Below are positions 19,182 through 25,860 of a stretch of DNA of 49,326 nt, piece by piece. Position numbers and translations under genes: made by a program. The stretch lies in assembly GCF_002160865.1 (NCBI RefSeq), contig NZ_NFLJ01000022.1:1-49326 (forward strand). The letters are read 5' to 3'. A model generated the notes under the pieces. It was not told where the DNA came from. It did no database searches and saw only the letters and a list, made by a program, of their open reading frames with translations. This stretch comes from Massiliimicrobium timonense. Lineage in GTDB: Bacteria > Bacillota_I > Bacilli_A > Erysipelotrichales > Coprobacillaceae. Position 1 is the first letter of the stretch; each line of letters begins with the position of its first letter.

Positions 19182-19206
19182 GTATCCAATAGGATATTCT
19201 TTTTTT
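19182..19206 (+). terminator. Terminator of the flavodoxin gene (copy 2)
   Basis: GTATCC and GGATATTC arms around AATA and seven Ts; near-identical to the hslO terminator. Confidence 0.75.
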
Positions 19207-19246
19207 AATATCTAAACAAGAAATTTCTCAAATTATAAATAATATA

Positions 19247-19275
19247 TTGACACTATTTCTCAGTATGATTATAAT
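19247..19275 (+). promoter_or_regulatory. Perfect consensus promoter of the PTS operon
   Basis: TTGACA (19247-19252), 17 nt, TATAAT (19270-19275): exact sigma-A consensus with ideal spacing. Confidence 0.85.
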
Positions 19276-19280
19276 ATATT

Positions 19281-19294
19281 TGTAAACGATTTCA
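19281..19294 (+). promoter_or_regulatory. cre site (CcpA operator) for the PTS operon
   Basis: TGTAAACGATTTCA matches the cre consensus TGWAANCGNTNWCA at every position. It starts 6 bp after the -10, covering the expected transcription start. CcpA bound here would block initiation or early elongation when preferred sugars are present. Confidence 0.75.
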
Positions 19295-19311
19295 GAAGGG
19301 AGTATGAATTT

Positions 19312-20634
19312 ATGGAAAGTATTAAGTCGTTTTTTGAGAAATTTCAAATGATTATGGAGGAAAAGATTGTTCCTGTTGCATCTCGTATTTCATCGCAAAG
19401 ACATTTAGCAGCTTTACGTGATGGATTGACAATTTTAATTCCTTTTACAGTCATTGGTGGGATTGCCTTGATGATTGCGAATCCACCAGTTGATTTGGAA
19501 ACAATACAACCTACTAATTTTTTCTTTCAGTTTTTAATTGCATGGAAAAATTGGGCAACGGATTGGAGTGCATTATTGTCAATACCTAATAATTTAACAA
19601 TTGGTATTATTTCTATTTATGTTGTTTTAGGGGTTTCTTACCGTCTGGCAAAAACTTATCAAATGGAAGCATTTGCAAATTGTTTAACTGCATTATTTGT
19701 CTTTTTGTGTGTTGCCGGGGTTCCTCAAAGTTTAACAGATGGGAATTATATTAATATTTCTGGATTAGGTTCTTCGTCAATGTTTGCAGCTATTGTCGTT
19801 GGATTAGTGGTTATTGAAATTAATCATTTCTTAATTATTAAAAATATTAAAATATCTATGCCACAGAGTGTTCCACCAATGGTCGCAGGACCATTTGAAG
19901 TCTTATTACCATTAGCTATTAATATGTTGTTGTTTATTGGTCTGGATCAGTTTATTATATACTTAACAGGAAGTGGTTTCGTGAATCTTGTCTTTACTGT
20001 TTTCTCACCACTTATTTCTGCAACATCATCTTTACCATCTATGTTATTTATTGTTTCATTAACAGTTATTTTCTGGTTCTTTGGTATTCATGGTGATAAC
20101 ATGGTCAGTGCTATTACAACACCAATTTTTACAGGAAATCTGGTTGCGAATCTTGAAGCATATAATGCAGGAAAAGACATTCCTAATATTATTGCTGGAA
20201 ACTTTACATTTATTTTTGGTTTAGCAATCTGCTATTTAGCTATTTTATTCCATATGAATTTTGTATGTAAGAATAAAAGATTACGTTCATTAGGACGTCT
20301 AGCTATTCCTTCATCTTTATTTAATATCAATGAACCTTTGGTTTTTGGGGTACCAACAGTTCTTAATATTTTAACATTTATTCCAAGTTTAATCTGTACA
20401 ATCTTTAATGTGGCAGTAGCATATGGAGCTACATATTATGGTTTAATGGGAAAAACATGTATGAGTGTTCCTTGGACATTACCAGCTCCATTGTATGCAT
20501 TTTTATCAACAATGGATTGGCGTGCCATGTTAGTCTGGTTATTCCTGTTTATAGTCAATGTTTTGGTATTTTTACCATTCATGAAAAGTTACAATAAACA
20601 GTTGGACTTAGAAGAAACAATGAATAAAGAATAG
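19312..20634 (+). CDS. PTS EIIC permease, cellobiose/lactose family
   Basis: This 440-residue membrane permease of the Lac/Cel type (CelB/ChbC) imports a beta-glucoside or chitobiose-like sugar. It has about ten hydrophobic helices and the signature FNINEPLVFG near residues 339-348, with FFGIHGDNMVSA near 261. It is a single EIIC domain: no EIIA or EIIB is fused or encoded nearby, so it must use subunits from elsewhere. AGAAGGGAG precedes the start. It is followed by a NIF3-family gene in the same operon and controlled by the promoter and cre site upstream. Confidence 0.92.
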   Translation: MESIKSFFEKFQMIMEEKIVPVASRISSQRHLAALRDGLTILIPFTVIGGIALMIANPPVDLETIQPTNFFFQFLIAWKNWATDWSALLSIPNNLTIGIISIYVVLGVSYRLAKTYQMEAFANCLTALFVFLCVAGVPQSLTDGNYINISGLGSSSMFAAIVVGLVVIEINHFLIIKNIKISMPQSVPPMVAGPFEVLLPLAINMLLFIGLDQFIIYLTGSGFVNLVFTVFSPLISATSSLPSMLFIVSLTVIFWFFGIHGDNMVSAITTPIFTGNLVANLEAYNAGKDIPNIIAGNFTFIFGLAICYLAILFHMNFVCKNKRLRSLGRLAIPSSLFNINEPLVFGVPTVLNILTFIPSLICTIFNVAVAYGATYYGLMGKTCMSVPWTLPAPLYAFLSTMDWRAMLVWLFLFIVNVLVFLPFMKSYNKQLDLEETMNKE

Positions 20635-20656
20635 TATCTTTGATAGGAGGATTTTT

Positions 20657-21457
20657 GTGAAAATTCAAGATATTGTAAATTGTTTAGAAAAACAAGGAGA
20701 ATGGGTTAATCGAGAATATACGAGAGATCATATTTTATTTGGGCGTACGGATACGGAAATTGATAAAGTCATTGTATGTTGGGTTGCAACTATGGAAGTG
20801 ATTCAACAGGCAATAAAACAGCAATGTCATTTCATTATTACGCATGAAAATCTCTTTTATATGAATGGAACTTCCATACCGACTGCTATTATTCAGTCAC
20901 AGCAAGAAAAAATGAACTTATTAGAAAAAAATAAAATCACTGTTTATCGCTGTCATGATTTATGGGATTTATATCCTCATATTGGCGTAAGAGATCAATG
21001 GGCCAAGCTTTTAAAAATTCCTTTTCAGGAAGTGACATCTCCACATAGTTATTTAAGAATTTCAAAGCCATTTGAAATGACAGTAGAAACATTGGCACAA
21101 CATATTATCAAATCCATAGAAGAATATGATGAATTTGGTGTTGAAGTGATTGGGAATCTTCATCAAATAGTGCATTGTTTAGGTATTGGAACAGGAGCGT
21201 GTACTGATGTTATTCAAATGCATAATGCAGGAGCTGATGTTTGCTTAGTCAGCGACGATGGCATCAATAACTGGGTTCATACGCAATGGGCTATGGATCA
21301 TCATATCCCACTCATTGTCGTGAATCATTTGACAAGTGAAGCTGCAGGAATAAAAAAATTAAGTGAGTATCTTTCTGAACAATTTCCTCATATTGAATTT
21401 CATTATATCCAAAATGATTATGGAATTCATCATATAGAAAAGGCATCCAATGATTAG
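20657..21457 (+). CDS. NIF3-family (DUF34) dinuclear-metal protein
   Basis: This 266-residue protein fits the NIF3/YbgI family, which binds two metal ions. The usual HHP motif is replaced by ITHENLFY with His63 and Glu64. The C-terminal metal motif is NHLTSEAAG with His224 and Glu228. A central segment GIGTGACTDVIQMHNAGADV also fits the family. It starts at GTG 20657, fixed by AGGAGG at 20645-20650. It lies 22 bp after EIIC and faces an RpiR regulator, so it is probably part of a sugar pathway, perhaps as a metal-dependent hydrolase. That role is inference from context; family function is unsettled. Confidence 0.82.
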   Translation: MKIQDIVNCLEKQGEWVNREYTRDHILFGRTDTEIDKVIVCWVATMEVIQQAIKQQCHFIITHENLFYMNGTSIPTAIIQSQQEKMNLLEKNKITVYRCHDLWDLYPHIGVRDQWAKLLKIPFQEVTSPHSYLRISKPFEMTVETLAQHIIKSIEEYDEFGVEVIGNLHQIVHCLGIGTGACTDVIQMHNAGADVCLVSDDGINNWVHTQWAMDHHIPLIVVNHLTSEAAGIKKLSEYLSEQFPHIEFHYIQNDYGIHHIEKASND

Positions 21458-21467
21458 GATGCCTTTT
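21438..21467. terminator. Shared bidirectional terminator with both stop codons at its loop
   Basis: Eleven-bp arms AAAAGGCATCC (21438-21448) and GGATGCCTTTT (21457-21467) enclose AATGATTA. The plus-strand TAG (21455-21457) and minus-strand TAA (21456-21454) overlap at the loop. Confidence 0.85.
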
Positions 21468-22245
21468 CCAAATATAAACCATAATAATAAGATATAATTT
21501 CAGCAAAGAAATAAAGTGTTGTACGATTATCAAGTTGTTTTAATACTGTAGAAGTAGATGTAGAAGCAATATTAGAAGGCAAAGTAAAAATCATATCAAC
21601 CAGTTTATTGATAGAAGAATCGTTATTCATTGTGATTAATACTGTTTTTGCTCCTTTGGATTTAGCTGTTTTTAATAAATGATTGTAAGTTGTAGATGAA
21701 GCAGAAACACTAAAAATAATGAGTAGATATTGGTTGTTTAAGCAATTCTCTAAATAATTAAACTGGACATCATCTGTAACTCCTTCAATAAATTGATTAT
21801 GAGAATATAAAGAATAGACAAGCTGTTTAGCGCAAAATGCAGAATTTCCTATACCAATTGCTTTAATATAGGGATATTGATAAATATAGGCAGCAAGTCT
21901 TTTTAAGTTTTCATCAAAGCTGAGCTGACCGATAGCTTGAATAGTTAAAGCAAATGATAAAGAAATTTGTTGTAAAACAGTTTGATTATCAACAGATGCA
22001 GGAATCTGTTGATAGTCTTTTTTTGTACTCTCCTCAATAGCATATTTAAACTCACTATATCCACGATAACCTAATTTTTTTGCAAACCTTAACATTGCTG
22101 ATTTAGATGTGTGACATAGTTCACCTGCTTCAATAATCGAATGATCAATGATAATATGAGGATTATCCATAATTTGTGTATAAATACGTTTTTCAGTTGT
22201 TGTGAGAGATGTGTAATATATTGATATACGTTCTTTTAAATTCAT
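21454..22245 (-). CDS. RpiR/MurR-family transcriptional regulator
   Basis: This 263-residue regulator has an N-terminal RpiR helix-turn-helix (TTTEKRIYTQIMDNP, then AGELCHTSKSAMLRFAKKLGYRGYSEFK). A C-terminal SIS domain that binds a phosphosugar follows (AIGIGNSAFCAKQLVYSLY, then YLLIIFSVSASSTTYN). The start is placed at 22245 because AAAGGAG lies 8 nt upstream; an earlier in-frame ATG at 22266 lacks a site. It converges on the PTS-NIF3 operon and is its likely regulator, sensing the phosphorylated sugar. Target sites were not identified. Confidence 0.88.
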   Translation of the reverse strand: MNLKERISIYYTSLTTTEKRIYTQIMDNPHIIIDHSIIEAGELCHTSKSAMLRFAKKLGYRGYSEFKYAIEESTKKDYQQIPASVDNQTVLQQISLSFALTIQAIGQLSFDENLKRLAAYIYQYPYIKAIGIGNSAFCAKQLVYSLYSHNQFIEGVTDDVQFNYLENCLNNQYLLIIFSVSASSTTYNHLLKTAKSKGAKTVLITMNNDSSINKLVDMIFTLPSNIASTSTSTVLKQLDNRTTLYFFAEIISYYYGLYLEKAS

Positions 22246-22306
22246 AGATATGCTCCTTTTATGCATATTTTACCATAGAGTATATGAGAAATAAAGAAAT
22301 GAAAAC

Positions 22307-22437
22307 GCAAAAAGAAGGTACAAGGGGAAGTACCTTCTTCTTTTGGGGTTTACCAATATTAGGAATATAACTTCGATAACTTACATCTATTTTATATGGG
22401 GAGGAAAAATAGAGGGGAAAGTGTAAGTTATCTGTAT
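22307..22437 (-). ncRNA. Candidate C-rich-motif regulatory RNA or bioY 3' UTR RNA
   Basis: Read on the minus strand, GATAACTTACA (22432-22422) pairs perfectly with TGTAAGTTATC (22385-22375). Inside it TCTATTTT (22413-22406) pairs with AAAATAGA (22393-22386). The unpaired bulge reads CUUUCCCC (22421-22414) and the apical loop UCCUCCCCAUAU (22405-22394). A terminator hairpin follows (22339-22312) with loop UUCCCCUU. An ACCCC also lies between them. All C4 runs fall outside stems in an otherwise AT-rich sequence. No clear promoter is seen, so it may be processed from the bioY transcript. No known RNA family is assigned. Confidence 0.4.
22312..22339 (-). terminator. Terminator of bioY / candidate RNA
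   Basis: AAGAAGGTAC and GTACCTTCTT arms (10 bp) with an 8-nt loop; on the minus strand it is followed by TTT then GCGTTTTC. Confidence 0.8.
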
Positions 22438-22465
22438 ATATGTTTGACTAATTTTTGAGTATTAT

Positions 22466-23026
22466 TCATTTTTTTATGATTTTTTTTAGTCTGTTAACAC
22501 ATAGAAAAGAAAGAGCAATTTTGATAAGATCAGGAATTATAAATGGAATCACACACCATCCTAAAACAACTGATAATGCAACTGGTCCTGTTGTTTGTGT
22601 ATAAACCATCATAAACCAGAATGTGCCAAAGCTATAACAAATCAATAAACCAATAAGCATTGAAATGATAAAAATGAAATGACGGTTTCCAAATACACTT
22701 TCGATAAACCACATAAATAATGCAGAGAATAGAAAACCGATAATATACCCACCACTTGTCCCTAGAATAGCTCCTAGTCCACTAGAAAAACTCGCAAAGA
22801 CAGGGATGCCTATGATTCCTAATAAAATATAAACAAATATAGCTATTGTAGCTCTTTTGCCTCCAAGTAAACCAACAGTTATAAAAATACCCATTGTCTG
22901 TAAAGTAAAGGGAACTGTTGCAGGAATAGCTATCCATGAACAAATAGCAATAAAAGCTGCAAACAGACCTATATAGACAATATCTTGCACTTTATGAATT
23001 TGTGAAACTGATTTTATATTTTCCAT
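22466..23026 (-). CDS. bioY: Biotin transporter BioY (ECF S component)
   Basis: This 186-residue membrane protein has about six helices and the BioY pattern VPFTLQTMGIFITVGLLGG, then YILLGIIGIPVFASFSSG and LGTSGGYIIGFL. BioY binds biotin and works with the shared ECF module (EcfA, EcfA', EcfT), which is not in this window. AAAGGATGG precedes the start on the minus strand. No biotin synthesis genes are nearby, suggesting a salvage lifestyle for this vitamin. It is monocistronic and flanked by structured non-coding DNA. Confidence 0.92.
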   Translation of the reverse strand: MENIKSVSQIHKVQDIVYIGLFAAFIAICSWIAIPATVPFTLQTMGIFITVGLLGGKRATIAIFVYILLGIIGIPVFASFSSGLGAILGTSGGYIIGFLFSALFMWFIESVFGNRHFIFIISMLIGLLICYSFGTFWFMMVYTQTTGPVALSVVLGWCVIPFIIPDLIKIALSFLCVNRLKKIIKK

Positions 23027-23052
23027 TATATACCATCCTTTAACAAGGCATA

Positions 23053-23081
23053 AGAATAACAGAGTTTATGTTTATTGTCAA
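23053..23081 (-). promoter_or_regulatory. Promoter of bioY
   Basis: On the minus strand TTGACA (23081-23076), 17 nt, TATTCT (23058-23053). An AT-rich partial palindrome around AATTGAATTTTAAATTGA overlaps the -35 and could be a BirA-type operator, but the match is weak. Confidence 0.6.
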
Positions 23082-23109
23082 TTTAAAATTCAATTTTGCT
23101 TTACAATAA

Positions 23110-23215
23110 AACAAAAATGAAGATTCCTATAAGAATCTTCATAAAAAATATTAAAAATGGGAGAGGGAAAAATATTATTTTATAAGTGAGAATTATGTTT
23201 TTATATCGCCTCCTT
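23110..23215 (-). ncRNA. Weak candidate small RNA upstream of bioY
   Basis: A strong terminator hairpin (ATGAAGATTC / GAATCTTCAT, 23142-23117, then TTTTTGTTTT on the minus strand) has no gene to terminate. The preceding minus-strand sequence contains UUUUUCCCUCUCCCAUUUUU (23174-23155), again a C-rich unpaired stretch. It also has an isolated AAGGAGGCGAT site with no start codon at proper distance. No firm promoter is seen. It could be a small RNA or a decayed small gene. Confidence 0.3.
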
Positions 23216-23242
23216 GTTTTATAATATATCAAGCTTTTATCT

Positions 23243-23270
23243 TTGTATTTTCAAAAAAGTATGTTATATT
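23243..23270 (+). promoter_or_regulatory. Promoter of dusB
   Basis: TTGTAT (23243-23248), 16 nt, TATATT (23265-23270) with TG at 23262-23263 (extended -10). Confidence 0.5.
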
Positions 23271-23287
23271 GTGTTATGGTGAAAATT

Positions 23288-24286
23288 ATGAAAATTGGAA
23301 ATGTAGATATTAAAAATAGAATTATTATGGCTCCAATGGCAGGAATTACTAATGTGGCTTTTAGAAAAATTATTAAGGAGTTTGGAGCAGGGCTTGTTGT
23401 AAGTGAAATGGTGAGCGATAAAGCTTTATGTTATGGTAATCAAAAAACAATTGAGATGTTGACAATAGATGAAGATGAACATCCTGTCAGTATACAGATT
23501 TTTGGTGGAGATGTTGATTCAATGGTACAGGCTGCCAAGTTTATAGATGAACACTCTAACTGTGATATTATTGATATTAATATGGGGTGTCCAGTTCAAA
23601 AAGTATTAAAAGCACATGCAGGAAGTTACCTATTGCAGTATCCAGATTTAGTTTCTGATATTGTAAAAAATGTTGTAGAAGCAGTTAGTAAACCTGTGAC
23701 AGTAAAAATTCGTATTGGCTATGATTTTGATTCTATTAATTGTGTTGAAATTGCCAAGCTGATTGAAAAAGCAGGAGCCAGTGCGATTGCGGTTCATGGG
23801 AGAACACGTTCACAAATGTATGAAGGACATGCTAACTGGGATTATATAAGACAAGTCAAAGAAGTAGTATCTATCCCAGTTATTGGTAATGGAGATGTCA
23901 AAACAGCACAGGATGCAAAACGTATGTTAGATGAAACTGGGTGTGACGCTGTAATGGTTGGTAGAGCAGCACTTGGAAATCCTTGGGTTATCCAGCAGAT
24001 GGTTCAATATGTTGAACATGGTATATTATTAGATGAACCAACGATTGATGAAAAACTTGATCAATGTCTTGCACATGCGAAAAGGTTACTCAAAGTTGAA
24101 GGAGAAAAGAATGCTATCAGACAAATGCGTGGTCATGCACCTTGGTATATGAAAGGATTGAAATCTGCAAGTGCTATTAAAAATCATTTATCCAAAATTA
24201 ATACTTATCAAGAACTAGAGGATATTATTGAAAATTATCGTTATTATTTACATACAGGGGATAAAACTATTTTTGAAGAAAGATAG
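23288..24286 (+). CDS. dusB: tRNA-dihydrouridine synthase
   Basis: This 332-residue FMN enzyme reduces uridines in the tRNA D-loop. It begins MKIGNVDIKNRIIMAPMAGITN, and has DINMGCPVQKV with catalytic Cys101, VKIRIGYD and AVHGRTRSQMYEG. The FMN phosphate loop is VIGNGDVKT with VMVGRAALGNPW. Length matches DusB. The start at 23288 is favoured over an ATG 15 codons earlier, which lies inside the promoter. In Bacillus dusB follows the hslO block, which fits the gene order here once the accessory insertion is removed. Confidence 0.93.
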   Translation: MKIGNVDIKNRIIMAPMAGITNVAFRKIIKEFGAGLVVSEMVSDKALCYGNQKTIEMLTIDEDEHPVSIQIFGGDVDSMVQAAKFIDEHSNCDIIDINMGCPVQKVLKAHAGSYLLQYPDLVSDIVKNVVEAVSKPVTVKIRIGYDFDSINCVEIAKLIEKAGASAIAVHGRTRSQMYEGHANWDYIRQVKEVVSIPVIGNGDVKTAQDAKRMLDETGCDAVMVGRAALGNPWVIQQMVQYVEHGILLDEPTIDEKLDQCLAHAKRLLKVEGEKNAIRQMRGHAPWYMKGLKSASAIKNHLSKINTYQELEDIIENYRYYLHTGDKTIFEER

Positions 24287-24297
24287 GGAAAAACGAT

Positions 24298-25110
24298 ATG
24301 GGAAAATTAATTAAGAGAATAATTGTAGCTATTTTAAGTGTGTTTGTTATTGTATGTGTTATAGGAATTGTTTTTGGAAACAAACAGGATTTTGATTTGG
24401 TAAAAGATGCATTAAGTTTGGAATATGGAGAAACATTGCCAGAAAATTTTGATGATTTTATTGATACAGATGGTGATATTAAAAATATCGAATACAGCAG
24501 TCAAGATATAGGTGATTTTAAGGATATTTTAAATGTTGGAGAATATACAGTTGATTTTCAACTAGGGGATAAAAAGGAAACGTTACATATTTCAGTTAAG
24601 GATACAACAGCTCCTCAGTTGCAATTACAAGAATCAGCATCAACTTTACAAAATCATACTATTGATTATGAGAAATGTTTATCTATACAAGATTTATCAA
24701 AGTGTGACATCATTATTAATGATGATGAGGTGAATTATAATGCACCCGGTAAATATATAGCTAAAGCTATTGTTAAAGATCAATATCAAAATCAATCAAC
24801 AATAGACATACCAGTTATAATTGAAGAAGTCACTTTACAAGCTTCAAATTCTTCAATAACTTTACAACCAAACGAAACACAAACATTAGAGCTTAAAACC
24901 AATAGTCATCATGCTATTACATATTCATCAAGTAATCCAGATGTTGTTACAGTAGATGAAGCTGGTCATATTTGTGCCTTAAAATCAGGTTCTGCAACTA
25001 TAAGTGCCAGTGTTGATGGTCATACACAAACATGTCATATTACTGTTCCATCTACTCAAAAAAAAATCAACCACATCGCATCATGTAACACATCATTCTT
25101 CAAAGAATGA
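24298..25110 (+). CDS. Membrane-anchored Ig-like (BIG_2) surface protein, frameshifted
   Basis: A 270-residue product as read. Residues 5-27 form a signal anchor. Two beta-sandwich-like repeats follow (ending near HISVKDTTAP and DIPVIIEE). A BIG_2 domain from about 180 to 251 has ITYSSSNPDVVTVDEAGHI and LKSGSATISASVDG. Translation then crosses an A9 run (25058-25066) and ends early. Removing one A would join it to the next frame and give about 323 residues with a cysteine-containing C-terminal domain. It is either a broken gene, a slippage site or a base-calling error. It is probably exposed outside the membrane. Confidence 0.75.
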   Translation: MGKLIKRIIVAILSVFVIVCVIGIVFGNKQDFDLVKDALSLEYGETLPENFDDFIDTDGDIKNIEYSSQDIGDFKDILNVGEYTVDFQLGDKKETLHISVKDTTAPQLQLQESASTLQNHTIDYEKCLSIQDLSKCDIIINDDEVNYNAPGKYIAKAIVKDQYQNQSTIDIPVIIEEVTLQASNSSITLQPNETQTLELKTNSHHAITYSSSNPDVVTVDEAGHICALKSGSATISASVDGHTQTCHITVPSTQKKINHIASCNTSFFKE

Positions 25111-25270
25111 AACAACATCAAATACTAATGTGGGAGAAACAGTTTATATTACAAAAACTGGTAGTAAATATCATCGTGCGGGTTGCCGTTATTTAAGAAA
25201 AAGTCAAATTGATATTTCATTAAGTGAGGCTAAAAATGAAGGCTATACAGCATGTAGTGTATGTTTCTAA
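25067..25270 (+). pseudogene. C-terminal domain of the Ig-like protein, out of frame
   Basis: This 67-codon stretch continues the preceding protein in the +1 frame. After a Ser/Thr/His-rich linker it carries GETVYITKTGSKYHRAGCRY, then SLSEAKNEGYTACSVC. This short Cys-containing terminal module is found at the ends of many secreted Firmicute proteins and resembles a small metal-binding knuckle (Cys in AGC and CSVC). It has no start signal of its own, so it is expressed only through frameshifting at the A9 run or an A8 allele. Confidence 0.65.
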
Positions 25271-25293
25271 AATATAAAAATGAATGAATATAC

Positions 25294-25339
25294 AAAAAGA
25301 GATTTTAAAAATGATCGTCATTTAAAAAATCTCTTTTTT
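25294..25339. terminator. Long bidirectional terminator
   Basis: AAAAAGAGATTTT pairs with AAAATCTCTTTTT with an inner AAATGA/TCATTT stem. T-rich on both sides, between the Ig-like gene and the minus-strand unknown genes. Confidence 0.75.
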
Positions 25340-25393
25340 GATTGCTTACTTATCTTAAAAATATATAGATGATGATTGGGTGTTTTAAAGTAT

Positions 25394-25840
25394 TTATATC
25401 TCTCCTTCATCATCTTCCTTTTCATTGTTTGTTTGAATATATTGTTCAATAATAGAATCAGAGTAACTTAACAGATGACCAAAAGCATAAGCAATTTCTA
25501 TTCTTGATTGATGATATTGATGATTCAAAATAGATTGTTTTTTACGTTCTTTTAAAGTAATATATTCTTCTATATATTTCTTTTCTTTATAAAAGATAAT
25601 ATTATAAGTATTACGATTAAGTGAATAAGGAAATAAATCAGTAATTAAAGGATCATCATCTAAGTAATAATGTGTTTGATATTTATTTGTTATAGCATTG
25701 ACAAAAGGAATATAACTATCTCTATTCTCTTTTGTTGTACAGGGATGAGCTAAAGCTATATGTTTCATACCAGCTTTTACCATTTCGTTAAAACAATCAA
25801 TCACTCCACATTGATAGGAATATGTATCTATTTGTTTCAT
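25394..25840 (-). CDS. Uncharacterised protein, second gene of a two-gene unit
   Basis: A 148-residue soluble protein starting MKQIDTYSYQCGVIDCFNEM. I recognise no family. The first half is rich in His, Cys and Asp/Glu (ALAHPCTTKENRD, YYLDDDPLITDLF); the second half is helical with many Lys and Glu, ending in an acidic tail EKEDDEGEI. The start at 25840 is chosen because AAAAAGG lies about 10 nt upstream; an in-frame ATG at 25849 touches it. It begins 20 bp after the other unknown gene, so the two are probably co-transcribed. No signal peptide. Confidence 0.7.
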   Translation of the reverse strand: MKQIDTYSYQCGVIDCFNEMVKAGMKHIALAHPCTTKENRDSYIPFVNAITNKYQTHYYLDDDPLITDLFPYSLNRNTYNIIFYKEKKYIEEYITLKERKKQSILNHQYHQSRIEIAYAFGHLLSYSDSIIEQYIQTNNEKEDDEGEI

Positions 25841-25860
25841 TTCAACCATACCTTTTTTGT

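Larger units (their letters stand above)
18471..19206 (+). repeat. 25-bp direct repeat (terminator duplication) flanking the flavodoxin gene
   Basis: 18471-18495 and 19182-19206 are identical in 24 of 25 bases. Both are the terminator hairpin plus exactly seven Ts. The flavodoxin gene lies between them. Confidence 0.7.

Noticed and set aside
23161-23220. Type I toxin-like small gene after AAGGAGGCGAT on the minus strand
   Set aside because: No ATG, GTG or TTG lies at a usable distance from the site, and the frame meets stops quickly.
23027-23242. A riboswitch controlling bioY
   Set aside because: No known riboswitch pattern is visible, and the terminator in this spacer lies upstream of the bioY promoter, so it cannot attenuate that transcript.
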